Positions 23,637-36,070 of a stretch of DNA of 64,000 bases are shown piece after piece (the stretch's first letter is position 1; every line of letters starts with the position of its first letter). The DNA is from Monilinia fructicola. Taxonomy: Eukaryota; Ascomycota; Leotiomycetes; Helotiales; Sclerotiniaceae. Position numbers and translations under genes: made by a program. The notes beneath the pieces are model-generated. The model did not search any database, was not told where the DNA came from, and saw only the letters and a program-made list of their open reading frames with translations. The stretch spans positions 3,821,501 to 3,885,500 of the forward strand of contig VICG01000001.1 of the NCBI GenBank assembly GCA_008692225.1. The letters run 5' to 3'.

Positions 23637-25119
23637 CTAAATCCTCATTCTCAAGGCACCTCTCTCCAATTCTCCTACCACTCCGTTGCCAGCCAATGCC
23701 CACTTTTCGGCGACGGTCTTTTCATCAACTCTCTGTCTCAAAACACCACTTTGTGCCCAGTACTCCATCAAAGCTCTTGCTTCAATCTTGCTTAATCCGT
23801 TCAACCACATGACTTGCACTTTCTGTAACGCTTTGTCTGCTCTCTCGTCATACTTTTTCTCAAAAGGATCGCGCTCTGTAACTTCTTCCTCTGCTTGTCG
23901 ATTTAATTGTTGCAAGATAGCTAGATCTGTGGATCTGGATATTGGTGCGTGGCTACGTGATGTGGCTGCAATAACCGCACCTCCGTTCGGTAAGGATTTC
24001 TCACCAGAAAGATATTGGACGAAATGGTTGACGATAGCTAGATCATGAGCATGAATTAAATCGAAATCTGCGTTTCGGTAAAGACTGTCTTTCATGATCC
24101 ATTGGAGTCCATCTACAGACATGAGAACTGGGGGTCGATCTGCAGCCGTGATTTCTTTCCAGAATGCTTGGAAAATTGGCCAAGAGTGCTCAATTTCGCG
24201 AGATCCGAGTTCGCAAAGTCGTAGTAATGAAATATTCTCTTGAAGAGGAATGGGGAGGCTATGTGTTTGTGATAATTGGAGTTTATCAAGGATAGCTTCG
24301 TTGGCTTTGCCGATACGTCCTAGCCAGGCTGCAGTGTATATGTTTTGAGAGAAGAGAGTGGGTGTTGTATCAGGCATGGGTGAATATTCGGTGCAAGCAT
24401 TGACAAGTTCTTGAGCTATGATTTTTATTAGCATGATCCAATCCGTAGAAAACAAGTAACAACATACTATCCGCAATATTCAAAACAATCCATCCCTTAA
24501 CAAAAGCCGAAGCCATAGCATGTAAGAGCATCAAGCTCTTGCCTGAAACTCTCCCACCATCAATCACCAGTCTCTCTGTCTTTTTCTCTGCCTCCGCTTC
24601 CTCTAATGCCTTCACACAGATAACACCCTCATTCCTAATCAAGATCGCAGGCCTCCGAAACAAATTCCACCCCTGCGTGATTTTGAATGCCTCACTCGCT
24701 CTCAAACTATCCACCGTACTCCCACTCAACCCCACCACCTTAGCTACCAACGCCTCGCTCCCAACATTCTGTAGCCCCAGATCCTCCAAACCCTCCACCT
24801 CCAGCGCATTGGTATTACTCAGTACGATCCTCTTCCTCAACGCCTTTCTCTCTCCCTCGGCGGGGGGTTTTCCCGTCCTGACAGGAGGGGGCTTCTTCTT
24901 AATCTTCAACGTCTTTCCACCCCTCGCCTGATTCTGCGAAAACGCTCCCGGTCCCTTCGGTTTAAGTCCCAGCGGGTTCTTATACACCGCAGCACTTGTT
25001 GAGAATCCCGCTGTTGCAGCCGCAGCGGTAACCGGAAGTCGCAAAGTGGCATGGTTGGCTTGTATCAATTGGGACGTGCTCGGTCTCGAAAGACATTTCC
25101 AACATCCCGAGGACGCCAT
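23637..25119 (-). CDS. RSM23: Mitochondrial small-subunit ribosomal protein S29 (DAP3/Rsm23)
   Basis: Exon 1 is 25119-24468 and exon 2 is 24415-23637. The 52-base intron has a GTATGT donor, a GCTAAT branch site and an ATAG acceptor. The protein has 476 residues. The first 45 residues are rich in Arg/Ala/Ser with no acid (MASSGCWKCLSRPSTSQLIQ), as in a mitochondrial presequence, followed by a Lys/Pro-rich linker. The nucleotide-binding core has the P-loop GGRVSGKS at about residues 188-195. DAP3-type segments follow: WIVLNIAD, QELVNACTEYSP, PVLMSVDGLQWIM, GGAVIAATSRSHAP and MEYWAQSGVLRQ. DAP3/mS29 is a GTP-binding protein of the mitoribosomal small-subunit head. An in-frame ATG upstream (25275) is possible, but the 25119 ATG gives the typical targeting peptide. 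The gene diverges from RRS1, with 256 bases between the starts. Confidence 0.92.
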
Positions 25120-25375
25120 ATCTGCGAATAATACACTGGGCTTTGGAGTTCCCAATTCCTCACTCGACGTGTCGTCCGTCCCTCTCTCGCTCCAGAAATC
25201 TTTCTCGACTAGGATCATTGCGTCCCGCGCTAAAATGCGGCCGCGCAAGGATCTCCCGCAAAAGCAGCCATCCAAAATTTATTTCCTCTATCTCAATTCT
25301 TCTCAGTCAAATCCTCACTTCAGATATCCCAATACCAAAAAAAAGATCAATTATTCCTACAATCCCCCAGTCAAA
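25120..25375. promoter_or_regulatory. Shared divergent promoter of S29 and RRS1
   Basis: The two start codons point away from each other across 256 bases. The S29 side is GC-rich and the RRS1 side is T/C-rich with a final A-rich patch before its ATG. No named factor site is claimed. Confidence 0.55.
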
Positions 25376-26075
25376 ATGTCCGAAGCCGCCCCCCAAAAGC
25401 CCTCCAAACTCCCCGTTACGGTCAACAAGCCCACGCCTTACACCTTCGACCTCGGTCTCCTCCTCGCCGAAGACCCCAATCCTCTCCTCCTCACCACCCC
25501 CGCAAATCTCGAAGCAGACCTCGCTGCTACTGCCCGCGATGGCGCACAAGCTTTATTGAACCAGTTGTTAAGCACCTGCCCTATTGCATCAACGCCCAAT
25601 GGAGTCTTGTTGAGTTTGCCAGGAATTGCGACCAAGTTGCCCCGAGAAAAGGTATGCGATATTTTCTTCCTGGTGTCTCATTTGCAGATTCTGATCTCAA
25701 CTATACGTTTTGGAGCAACCCCATACTAACAAAATACCTCAGCCACTTCCTCCGCCAGTCGCTCAAACCACATGGCAGAAATTCGCTGCCAAGAAAGGCA
25801 TCAAGCCCAAGACTGCCGAGGCCAAGAAGAAGCTCGTATATGATGAATCTACTGGTGAATGGGTTCCCAAATGGGGATACAAGGGAATTAACAAGAAGGG
25901 AGAAGATGATTGGATTGTGGAGGTGAATGAGAAGCAAGAGCGCGAGAGAAAGGAAGGCACTGAGAGACAGAATGATGGAAGACGGGAGAGGAAGGAAAAG
26001 GTCAGGAGGAACGAGAGGATGCAGAGGAAGAATGAAAGGAATGACAGGAAGAACCATGGAGGAAAGCGTGATTAA
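25376..26075 (+). CDS. RRS1: Ribosome biogenesis regulatory protein RRS1
   Basis: Exon 1 is 25376-25651 and exon 2 is 25743-26075. The 91-base intron has a GTATGC donor, a TACTAAC branch site and a CAG acceptor. The protein has 202 residues, almost the length of yeast Rrs1 (203). Family segments are YTFDLGLLLAEDPNPL, LLNQLLSTCPI, GVLLSLPGIATKLPREKPLP and PPPVAQTTWQKFAAKKGIKP. They continue with LVYDESTGEWVPKWGYKGIN, then DDWIVEV and a very basic C-terminus (NERMQRKNERNDRKNHGGK). Rrs1 works with Rpf2 in the nucleolus to bring 5S RNP into the pre-60S particle. The basic tail fits nucleolar targeting and RNA contact. Identification rests on the conserved central block and matching length. Confidence 0.95.
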
Positions 26076-27126
26076 ATTATTCGAAACGAAATGTTGATCT
26101 GATGATGAGAAAGATGGGGGCAGGTAGATATGACTGAAGACGGATCGATGGTGGACTTTATTGTATGGCGTTGGAATGGGTATCATTGGCGTTATGAGGA
26201 CAATCATTGCTTTGGGGCAAGGGAAAAGTGTTGCGCATTACATCGGATCATATTACATCACAGCAACACCCAATGTAAGAAGTCTCAAGTCATAATAGTA
26301 CATAGCATTGATTTTAATTCAACTTCCACAAGAAGATATGAATGGCAAGACAATCTTTTGACTTTTGCCATTCATATGATCTCCGATATTCTTCTTGGTA
26401 ACTTCCAATGCTCTCTCACTCTGATTCTGATCCGACTTCTCTGACCACTTATACTATCACTATCGTACAAACAATTCCTCATCCACCTTACATCGCTCGT
26501 ACCTAATAGCTAATAGGTCTCATTCAACACAAGATGACAAGCGGAACCTCATCTCTTTGCTTCTTAACAAATCATGCAAAGCCTCCATCCTTTTCTCTCC
26601 ATCACGCCCACGCTTATAATTCCTCAAAAACAAATGACAATCCACTCCATGTACCACTACCCATTTCCAAATACCAGACCCCATCCCTATTAAACCCGTC
26701 CTTTGTGCTGATATGCTTTGCTGTCAAGATTCAACCATGCTGCGCTGAGGGTATTCAACAAAACAAGTATGAAATTTTGTAAAACCATCGAAATGGGAAA
26801 AGGAAAAACTTGTGTCGCGTGAAAGGGACAAAACGTCAAAACGTGTGTAGATATAAATCTCGCCGGCGTTTTGTCCGTGATTGTACTAAAGGAAATTCGT
26901 AGAATGCATTCAATCCATTCGTTCCCCAAAGTTCGTAAGCAATGAAAACCAACTGAGACAATGCAATTTTCGTCGCTATCTTTTGTTCATACCATTTTAT
27001 AAGAAACCCGCGAAGTCCTAATATTTAGAGGTAGAATCATAATGATATGCGATCTTTTGATGTGACTTTTGGGGGAAAATCGGAAAGCCATGTGTTATTT
27101 AATGTTTCAACGTTGAGTAGAGGGTC
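26076..27126. other. Intergenic between convergent genes RRS1 and RhoGAP
   Basis: Both flanking genes end here, so it should hold two 3' UTRs. No ORF with recognisable motifs. Confidence 0.5.
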
Positions 27127-29742
27127 TCAAAAACCTATCGGAGATAGTGGTTTGATGGGACTCAATGGTCTCAGATCGCCTCGAGCCGGTTGCATAACAG
27201 TCAAAGTGGTGCTGACAGTGTCCATGCTATTCATACTGTTGCTTTGGCTCATGGCACCCTCCCCATGATTCTCTCCTTGATGTTGGCTCCTCTCACTATC
27301 CGGGCTTCTACGTTGGCTATTGTCTCCTTGACGTTGGCCTGTCTCGTTTTCCGGGCTTCTGCGTTGGTTACTATCTCCTTGGCGTTGACCTCTCTCGATA
27401 TCCGGGCTTCTGCGTTGGCTATTCTCTACTTGACGTTGACCTCTCTCAATGTCCGGGCTTCTGCGTTGGCTATTCTCTATTTGACGCTGTCCTCTCTCGA
27501 TATCCGGGCTTCTGCGTTGATTATTCTCTCCCTGACGTTGGCCTCTCTCGCTTTCCGGACTTCTGCGTTGATTCTTCTCTCCGCTGGTCTTTCGTCCCTT
27601 CTCATGGCTATGTTTTCCGCCCTGATGCTCGAGGCTAACACTTGATTGTTTACTGCTGTCGGAGCTGCTAACAGCCCTTTCATCATGGCTTTCGACGGCG
27701 GTGCTACTTTGCCCTCCAGCACTTCCGGGTGGCATCTGATCGAAGAGCATATATTCCTGTTCTATGTATGCCGCTTCGGTTTTGCACCCCTTCCAACAAT
27801 CTCTCCAGTCGCAGACAAGAAACTTGAAACAGAATGCGTCCATCTTCATACAAGGTTGGAAACATATACATAGATTCCTAAAGTCCATCTTATTTTTTTC
27901 GGAGTGGGCGAGTAGAAGAGATAAATGGCAAGTTATGGCGAAAAGAAGGTAATAGTTGAATGGTGATAGGTTGGAAAGTTCATCAACGAGTTGTTGTGGA
28001 ACATGCTGAGAGCCCGCACACTCTCTCTGGCGATTCGATCTTGTGCAGCCTTTGGAAGGAGTTCATCGGGGAGTTCGCGAAGCCATGCTTTAAGCATTGA
28101 GCCAATGATGTTGATGTCGTAAAGATCTTCACATTCGAACAGGTCAATATCAATTTCTAGCGGTGTGTCAGTGGACCCTTTGAAACATCTTCTGATATAA
28201 GATTTGCAAACCTTCATCAAATCTCCTCTGCCATTTTTTGATTTGTGGTCCACTACCAGGCACTCTGTAGAGACCTTCCACATCACTGCCTTTGTAATTC
28301 AAATAGTCAATCGCTCTCCATGGGAAAGATGGCATCCAAAATTCAGTCTTATCCCTCGAATCCTCCAATCTCTTTGATATTCTGGTGAGTCGCGTTTGTT
28401 CGACAAGAGGTTTGTTGATGACCTTTAAAACGTAATGCTCATCATCAACTAAAGGTTCCTTATGTGTAGAGCTACCACTTCTTCCTCCCTTGCCAAATAA
28501 ATTCTTATGTATAGCTCCCGCTCCCTTTGTTGCTTGCGATTTGATATTGTTGAAGAATGCATGTCCGCCGGCCTCTTTGAATGTTGTGGAGAAGGATGAT
28601 TGTGTTCTGCCACCATCCTTTGTATTCTCTTTGCCATGTTCCTTTGAGGATTCCTTTCCACGATGATCCCTAGAGCGACTGTGTTGGCGATCCTCCGATC
28701 GTTGTCGAATATTGGCTGGAGTCGACATCTCCCTAAAATTCCTATCGTCGTCGCTTCTCACGGGTGTTGTAGTCTTCACAGAACTCGCGGCAGAACTCGT
28801 GTGATGATGTGTGGGAGTGTCGGGGTCCAAGTAATTATTTTTTGGCGGAGAAGGCTCAGCGGGGCTCTGATCATCTCGTAATGATCTTGATCTGCCGAGG
28901 AGACTGAATGGCTTGGGCTTGTTCTTTCGATTATTGATGGAATTTGAATCAGACAGTGAAGTGTCGGACTTTGATGAACTCGGCACAGGTTTTCTGGATA
29001 ATGATTTGATGGAACCCGAATCTATTTTGATAAGAATTATTAGTTTATGTGAATCACTCAATATGGGTAATTAACAATTAACAATCAACAATTAACAATC
29101 AACAATCAATCCACAAATCCATGAATCCATAAATCCATGAATCCATAAATCCATCAGCCAACGATATTATTATTATTGTTGTCTGAAGAGGAAGGGACGA
29201 AACAAGAGTAATGGGTCGTACCACTTCTTTTAGTGCAGGTGCCCTGCGATGAAACCTTTCCACTCATTGCTGGGCGGTCTGTGTCTCTGGACATATTATT
29301 GCAGGTGTCCTGAACAACATTCACTTTGAGAGATATATCTGATGATGATTCTGATGATTGAAGTTTACTTGCACTCTTTGATGCTTTAAAATTGGAAAAG
29401 AATCCAGTACGTGAAGGTCTCTCCTTGACACCGATCTTATTTGAAGTTCCAGTTCCAGTTCCAGTTCCAGTTCCTTTTCCCGTTCCCGTTCCCGTTCCCG
29501 TTGCAGTTCCAGCTCCAGTTGCAGTTCCAGTTCCAGCTCCAGCTCCAGTCTCAGTCCCAGAAGTGGAAGATTGAAATGATGCGAAGGAAGGGAGGGTTTG
29601 TGATGTTGGTATTCCAGTTGAGGATGGGAACAATGGATCTTTTCCTGATATATGTTGGTCGCTTTCTTGCACGGAAGAAGAAGAAGAAGAATAAGAACAA
29701 GTCTCGTCTCTTTGAGATTGTTGATGTTGGTGGTGATGGTGG

Positions 29743-29783
<41 letters not shown>

Positions 29784-30107
29784 ATGAGGTCGTTGTTGTT
29801 GTTGTTGTTGTCCTTGTTGTTGTTGCTGTCCTTGTTCTTGTTGCTGTCCTTGTTCTTGTTCTTGAGCCCAAGATTGGGATTGTGATTGTGATTGTGATTG
29901 ATGTTGCAGTAATTGTGATTTCTTTGTATAGAATCTGAAGGGTGATTTCGGCGATTTCGGGGACTTTGCACTCAAAGGAGATCTTGGACTTTGTTCAATG
30001 TTAATGTTAAGTTCTGTGCCATTTCCTCTACTTCCACCACCTCCTCTTCCTCCTCCTCCAGTACTAGGTTCCAGTGTCAGCGGCTGTAGGCTAGATTTTC
30101 TTGCCAT
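27127..30107 (-). CDS. RhoGAP-domain protein with polyQ and tandem-repeat tails; one frameshift
   Basis: Exons are 30107-29222, 29021-28212 and 28156-27127. Introns of 200 and 55 bases have GTACGA and GTTTGC donors, TAG acceptors and CTAAT/CTGAC branch sites. The first 320 residues are disordered (SPKSPKSPF, a polyQ/His tract, Gly-Thr/Gly-Ala repeats). A RhoGAP domain lies at about 528-690. The arginine-finger loop is GLYRVPGSGP (Arg about 548). Downstream are MLKAWLRELPDELLPKAAQD, VPQQLVDELSNLSPFNYYLL, FAITCHLSLLLAHSEKNKMD and FRNLCICFQPCMKMDAF. The tail holds six to seven copies of a 17-residue unit. RhoGAPs switch off Rho/Rac/Cdc42 GTPases. The frame is broken once: the CT run at 28021-28028 has one unit too many (or one base too few), separating KAAQDRIARE from the VPQQLVDEL segment. 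Corrected length is 907 residues. The donor of intron 1 is the least certain junction. Confidence 0.8.
27270..27595 (-). repeat. 51-bp coding tandem repeat (17-residue unit) in the RhoGAP tail
   Basis: Units of the form QRRSPDIERGQRQVENS repeat six to seven times with small changes (GENN, IENS, VENS, GDSN, GDNS). The period is 51 bases, preserving the frame. Confidence 0.9.
29735..29870 (-). repeat. CAA/CAG-type polyglutamine tract in the RhoGAP N-terminus
   Basis: On the plus strand GTTGTTGCTGTTGTT and GTCCTTGTTCTTGTT runs encode polyQ with His and Glu-Gln-Gly blocks in the minus-strand protein. A nearby imperfect hexamer run (29446-29555, GTTCCAGTTCCA-type) encodes Gly-Thr and Gly-Ala. Confidence 0.9.
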
Positions 30108-33100
30108 TGTCCCCCTGTTATACGCTGATGACCTCTTTCGGAGCCCAATAATCCAGGGTTCTGATGGGATTATCTCGTATGCAACGGATGCAGCGTATGC
30201 CCTGCACAGCCTTCAGCTACCCTTTCAACCCGTACTGTATCGTATCACAAATCCTAAGCAATAATAATAAAAACGACAATAATATAGACCTCCGTACGCT
30301 TTTCCTTTTCCTTTCTTTCTTTCTTTCGTTCTTTCTTTCTTTTCTTTTCTATCGCTTGGGTGGTGCGTGCGGGTAGGGTAGAGGCAGATTAGCACAATGC
30401 TGTCTTGGGGTCCTGCGCAGTAATGGATGGATGCTTTGGTTTCCAGGTTCCAAGGTTGTTCGCAATCCTCTTTCTGGGAGCATGTAGATTAATTTTGAAG
30501 AAAGGTCCTAGGCTTGTCCCTCTTTGATTCGCATCGATATCCGTTCAAATGATTAATGGGAACCCCCTGGTCATTGATTCAATCCCACTCAATAATACAT
30601 TATCGTACTACTGTACTACTGTACTACTGTACTCCAGCACTGTGTCGGTCGGTAGTTAATAATGCACAGAGTAATAACGAAGTAATGAAATGCCTGCTTC
30701 CTTGATTGCTTGCTTCAAGTTGCTTGATGGATTGATATTACAATCCTTGTTTGATCCACTGTCGGTCGATATTTAGATTGAAAAGCGCTGGATCAAAAAG
30801 AAAAGAATCTTGAAAATGATGAGAGAAGAGGACGAGAAAGAAGAGGAAGCGTCGAGTGATGAAACAACGGTGAAAGTGATCGCGTATGAGGATTTCAAGG
30901 TTCGTTCAATGGAATGTAGGGACTATGAGACTATCTATGTACGGAGTAGGCGGTTTGAATATCTTCTGAATTCTTATTGTTACCTGGGTAGACTAAGCTA
31001 TTCCGTCTTTTTTACCTCCGTATTCCGTATACTTACATGTATTCATCAACCAACCAACTGACTGGCTAGCTAACTAGCCAACTAGCAGCTAGCTGGCCAG
31101 CTAACCTGCTAACCTGCTAACCTGCTAACCTGATAGGTAACCTTTGAGGTTCTAACCTCAATCGATAAATGATACTATGGCCGTATCTAGTAGTAGTAGT
31201 AAGTAGTACATGTCTAGTAGTAGTATGGCATGCTTTTAGACGTGAGATCAGACATCCACTTTGTACCTGAATAGAATAGTTCTTACGATAATACGATTAG
31301 ATAGCTCAATGCGGCTGTGGATTGATCTAATAATGAACGCGGGGGGCACATATTTATCATTCTAATTATTGGGAATATTTCTTTTATTTAGAAAACAATT
31401 AATTCAGTTTAGTGTACTTGTAGATATTGGATGTTAATAAATCCACGGATATATCAAATCGTTGAATTTCTTGGTTTTAAAGTAATATCATTGTTATAAC
31501 AGAAACAAAAGTCAAAGATTCTAGATATCTGTATTAATCTAGTAGTACATCACCTCACCACCTCATTAGTATAATTACAGAGTACTCTCAATTAATTGTT
31601 CGTTAAAGTCTACCTAGGTAGTATAACCTGGAACCTCCCTCCTTCACTCTCGTTCCTCTCTCAACATCTACAGGCTCCAGCTTCATTTTTATCTTCACCT
31701 CCAACTTCGTCTTTGACGTCAACTTTATCCTGAACCATCTGAACATTCAACCCAGACAGCCTTCTTCTCAATCTATCTCTCCATCAATGAACCCCTTTTT
31801 CTCACGTCTTCAAACATGAACAAATGTGACTAATCGTTTTTAAGATTGAAAACAAGAGGATTCAAGAATCCAAACCTTTAATGATCTGATCAAAAAATCC
31901 CATCGCGTGGTTAACGAGTACGAAGTGTTGTGCTTATGTGGAAATGCGGATTTCAGTTGACTCCATGTCTACTACGTACGCCCAGGGATTGGTGCCTTCA
32001 CTCAGCCAACGTTGTATCGAAGGTGGAATCGTGTATGTGTACTGGCCGTCTAGTTTCAAGGGTTTGCAATCCTTCGCATTGGGTTACATGTTTGTTGGAA
32101 GAGTACACGGAACGCACTCAGCTCACACTCTATAATTCGTTAAAGTCTCATGGAAAATTAATGATGAGGTTAAAGATTGAGCAGATGGTGTTTGTTGGTG
32201 ACATTGCGATTTACCATTGGGGATAAGCAAATGCAATTCGGGTTCCAATAGGAAAGCAAACGGATTCTGCTGGCTGTAGAGTTTTACTGTCTTGGGTGGT
32301 AGTGGCATGAGTTTTTTGAGTTGAAGTCTTTACCAATATCAAGGCTAGTGCTTCTTGACAAGATGATTGCACGGAGGTGGTTCAGAAATCATCAGTGAGC
32401 TCGCGTGTGAATTATGACATGAAAAGGAAGTTGTGCCAAGTTGGAAAAGCCATCTTATGGATAGATATCAAAGGGACTTTTTTTGATTTTGTATTTCCAC
32501 CTGATGATTATATAGGCACAGGGGTGGGAGAAGATAGTTTTGTAGAACTAGCTGATGAGGTATTGATGGTTAGGTCTATCAACCAACAGTGGCAAAAAGG
32601 CTTCTAATAGTGAAGCGGATTGGGAGCGGGATGAATGTGGTGAAGACGATGAGGGGGCAATGAGGGTGATTGGAATGTCAAAAGCTTATTGAAAGGGGTT
32701 TCGAGGAGTTTTGAGATCTAGAGCGTGATGTTTACAGTTGATCTTCGATTTTCGATAAATATTAACTAGCAACGCCAAACCAATAACCTTGATAAAGGGA
32801 CATGAAGCATACGTTCTAAAATCTAATACGATAACAAACTTCACATTTCAAGAAGCTACTACGTAGTCGTATATCTAATTCACTCCTATGAGCACTTTAC
32901 GCACCTACTAGGTAGGTACTTAGTATACTCAACAGTTATCTAGTACGTACCTAGGTACCTCCTAAACTACCATCTAGTACTAATATAGTATATTCCTTCA
33001 TATTTCATCTGTCTAATATCAATGCCATCTCTAAACAATAATAAATAGCCTATCAGTAAGTGCACTTGTATCAGCCGTCAAGCCCACCGATGATTAATCG

Positions 33101-33487
33101 AAGCTAAACTATCTCACCGCCGAATTCTTTTACTACTCTGTACAGTAGTACTGAACTGGTATCATTCAAAGTGGGTTCATGATTGCTCACACGGTCACAC
33201 CATGTCGACCGGTACTTTCATCAACAAGGGCTACCATGAAAAGAGAACAAAAAATGTATTCTAAATTCAGAGTTCAGAGTTCAAAGTTCAAAGTTCAATA
33301 CTATTACTTATCTATCTAAGCCCTTTACTTCCTAGTTCTCGGTATCAATTCCCTTTCCCACTGTATTTCCATCTTTTTGATCGCCTTTCCCGAATCTCAC
33401 TAATAATGCATGCGTCGTGCTGTACTTTACCATAACGGAGTTCCCCATCTTCATTGTTCATGTCTTTTCCGAGTGAGTATCCGTTCG
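30108..33487. other. Gene-free stretch, AT-rich, with short repeats
   Basis: TTCT runs occur at 30310-30345, CTACTGTACTACTGTACT at 30606-30637, repeated CTAACCTG at 31099-31136, TAGTAG runs at 31189-31226, and a CTAGGTACCT motif at 32951-32960. ORFs at 30810-31061 and 31930-32226 lack recognisable motifs and are not accepted. Confidence 0.45.
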
Positions 33488-33904
33488 TCAGCTTTGAGTA
33501 TAGTGTAACAAGGTTAGGTTGGATAATTCCAATGCATGAAAGAAAAAGCAGGTTCCAACTTCCTTAGCCAGGAACAACGAACAACGAACACCACCATTCT
33601 GAAACACATCTTCAACATCTCTCATTGGCTCATCAACCGAATTCGAATACTCGAAAAAGGGTCCATTTCCATTGTACCAATTATCAAGGCGTATCCACGC
33701 GTACACGGTTATTGTTCCTACAACACATACGTAACCTGAATACAATGCAGAGAGGCACAGAACTTGCGAACCTTCCTTCTTACTCACCGCATACATTTTT
33801 CTGCAGTTGGCCCTCAGATGTGCTTGGTCCTGTAGATAACCCACGCGCGCGGTAGCGTCTGTCCCGTGGCAATGGATCGTGGGAATTAAAACGTGGCTAT
33901 GCAA
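33488..33904 (-). CDS. Hypothetical ORF, 138 codons, doubtful
   Basis: Open from 33904 to 33488 on the minus strand. It contains SGYVCVVGTITVYAWIRLD and WYNGNGPFFEYSNSVDEPMR, which could be a hydrophobic segment followed by a polar tail. No family recognised. A GTGAGT...CAG intron inside it would shift the frame. Surroundings are AT-rich and gene-free, so this may be chance. Confidence 0.2.
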   Translation of the reverse strand: MHSHVLIPTIHCHGTDATARVGYLQDQAHLRANCRKMYAVSKKEGSQVLCLSALYSGYVCVVGTITVYAWIRLDNWYNGNGPFFEYSNSVDEPMRDVEDVFQNGGVRCSLFLAKEVGTCFFFHALELSNLTLLHYTQS

Positions 33905-36024
33905 TGCATCAGCGTGGAGCTCGGTAACATCACGTGACTACAAGGTTGTGCACACTCTCCATTTTCCATTTCCGTCTTTGCTTTGATCATTGTAATCACT
34001 CTTGTACTCTCATTTGATGATACAAGCATTTCCATCTGATATATCAAACGGTAGTTCCAAAAGGCCATCTTGATTGAACGACAGATATATCTTATCCAAT
34101 ACATCCACGTGTTCTCAGTACAGAACACGACTCAGTGATGGATTCATGTGAATATTTTTCGTTTTGCCAATGTTTGAGATACATATTTTCTCTCCATGTG
34201 CTTGAATTTGGCAATTTCAGTCCTAATCATGCTCTTTTCACAAGCATGAAGGAGAATGAATCTAGCACACGCATGATGTCTGAATATCGCATTTATCTTA
34301 ATTCTACTGTTCATCTACCCCGAACTTCGGGAACTTGGAGAGAAGATTGGAATAAGAGAATGGTTGAAATTGGCAATGTATATTTGGAATTCAATTGAAT
34401 ACTACTCGAGTAGTTCCACAAAATATGGAGATGTTGAAGTTCGAGGCTCTGGAGTTCACCTCACGAAGCTCCCTTCCGTATATTTGCATGATATGTATAT
34501 CCACTGCATATTGCTATATCTCCTCAATCTAGATTAAAAGGCAATATTTCTTGCATATTCCTCGTAGCCAATATAGTTCCTATAGGCGTCTCAAAATAAT
34601 CACTGGTCTTGGTCTTTAGTGCTAACTGTGAAGTCTTAAGAAGACTTTTCATTCATTTCAAAATCACCAAAAGGGGTAGCTTGAAAGGCATGTGATCTTC
34701 CCTACCCATTCAATAACAATCATCTCTGCTAAATTTATCCTCAGAAGATCCTGCACAAATCAAATTATCCTTTGGCATGTAGTTGTACACCTGTTGGTGG
34801 CACTGTGGGTGATGCATCAATACTACTACGTGTAGTCTCTTAAAAGCATGTTGTTTATTCATGATAGCTGGACTCGAAGTAGAGATTATGCTCTATATAA
34901 ATGCTTCCATAGCACGCTATTGCTCTACGGCACCTAACGTCACATGAGTATACCGACCATGTGTACCAAGAAACAATCATCACTCCTAACAGGAGCAGAT
35001 CATTCAACCTTCCAGTGAAAAACTTCCCGCACAAGCGCAAACCCATAATTTGCAACAAGTCCAACCTGGACACTCCAAAACGAAAATATTGACTCAAAGG
35101 ACGTCACCCTCGCTAACAGTCCTCGCCTCTTCTCCTATCTTACACATACTATCGTCTAAAAGGGGTTGGCAAGGTCTAACTCCCACCTCTACATGATACG
35201 GGTTTATAAACTTATAGTATGTAAAAGTCACAGAGCCAATGGAAGCTCTTGCAATTACCATTCAGTTATTACAAAAGAACACAATATCGATCCTGCGATT
35301 TAACCTTTTCAAAATACAATTACAAAGAGGCAGAGAGGTCTAAGAAAGCGTTAAGCGAATCTCTAGGAAAGGGGAAACACTATGTTGGTATAAACTTGGT
35401 CAGTTAAAGTGTAAGTACTTGATTCTTTTGGTATATCATCGTTGTTATTCTCTATGTAATCTATGGAATGAAGGACGACTTTATAGACCTAGTCCTCGGG
35501 GTGCTAGTATGCCTAATACGGCTAGACGTATTATTCGTACAGCAACCCAATATCACATGATCCATCTCCCGACACACTACATATAAAAACAAGTTAATTA
35601 AAGAGTAAAAAAACTGGTTAAAATATAGTTGGAATAGACTCTTAGTATCCTAGCTTAGTGAAACATATCAATACATGTTTCTCTAAAAAGTTTCAAACTA
35701 CCCAAAGTACACAACCTTGGAAATCCCATACCTATCCCAAACGGGGCAAGAGGGTATATCCAATATCCAACATTAAAGAATCATACAAACAGCCATCTCA
35801 GCCTGCTTTCAAGCGCAAGATACTTTCCACGGTCTCCTCTAGAACTGCAACACCTCAGGCCTAGAACCCCAGGCTTATATATAGAATCTTGGTGGTGGTT
35901 TTTTCTCAAGATCTTGACGATATCCAGTATATCGAATTCTGCATTGAAATGTTTATCGTCGCTTGTTTGTATGCTCCGAGGAGGATTCCTGTCGTGTAAA
36001 TACAGACTATTACTAATCCTCCTA
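33905..36024. other. Gene-free stretch
   Basis: No ORF with recognisable motifs on either strand; no notable repeats. Confidence 0.4.
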
Positions 36025-36070
36025 CCATCCATCCATCCATCCATCCATCCATCCATCCATCCATCCATCC
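36025..36070. repeat. (CCAT)n microsatellite
   Basis: Eleven uninterrupted CATC units. Confidence 0.95.

Noticed and set aside
27190..27645. 151-codon plus-strand Leu/Ala/Ser-rich ORF that looks like a membrane protein
   Set aside because: It is the antisense of the 17-residue RhoGAP repeat.
29321..29971. Overlapping ORFs in other frames of the RhoGAP N-terminus (Asn-rich, Val-rich, Phe-rich)
   Set aside because: Products of CAA/GTT repeat sequence read out of frame; exon 1 of the RhoGAP explains the region.
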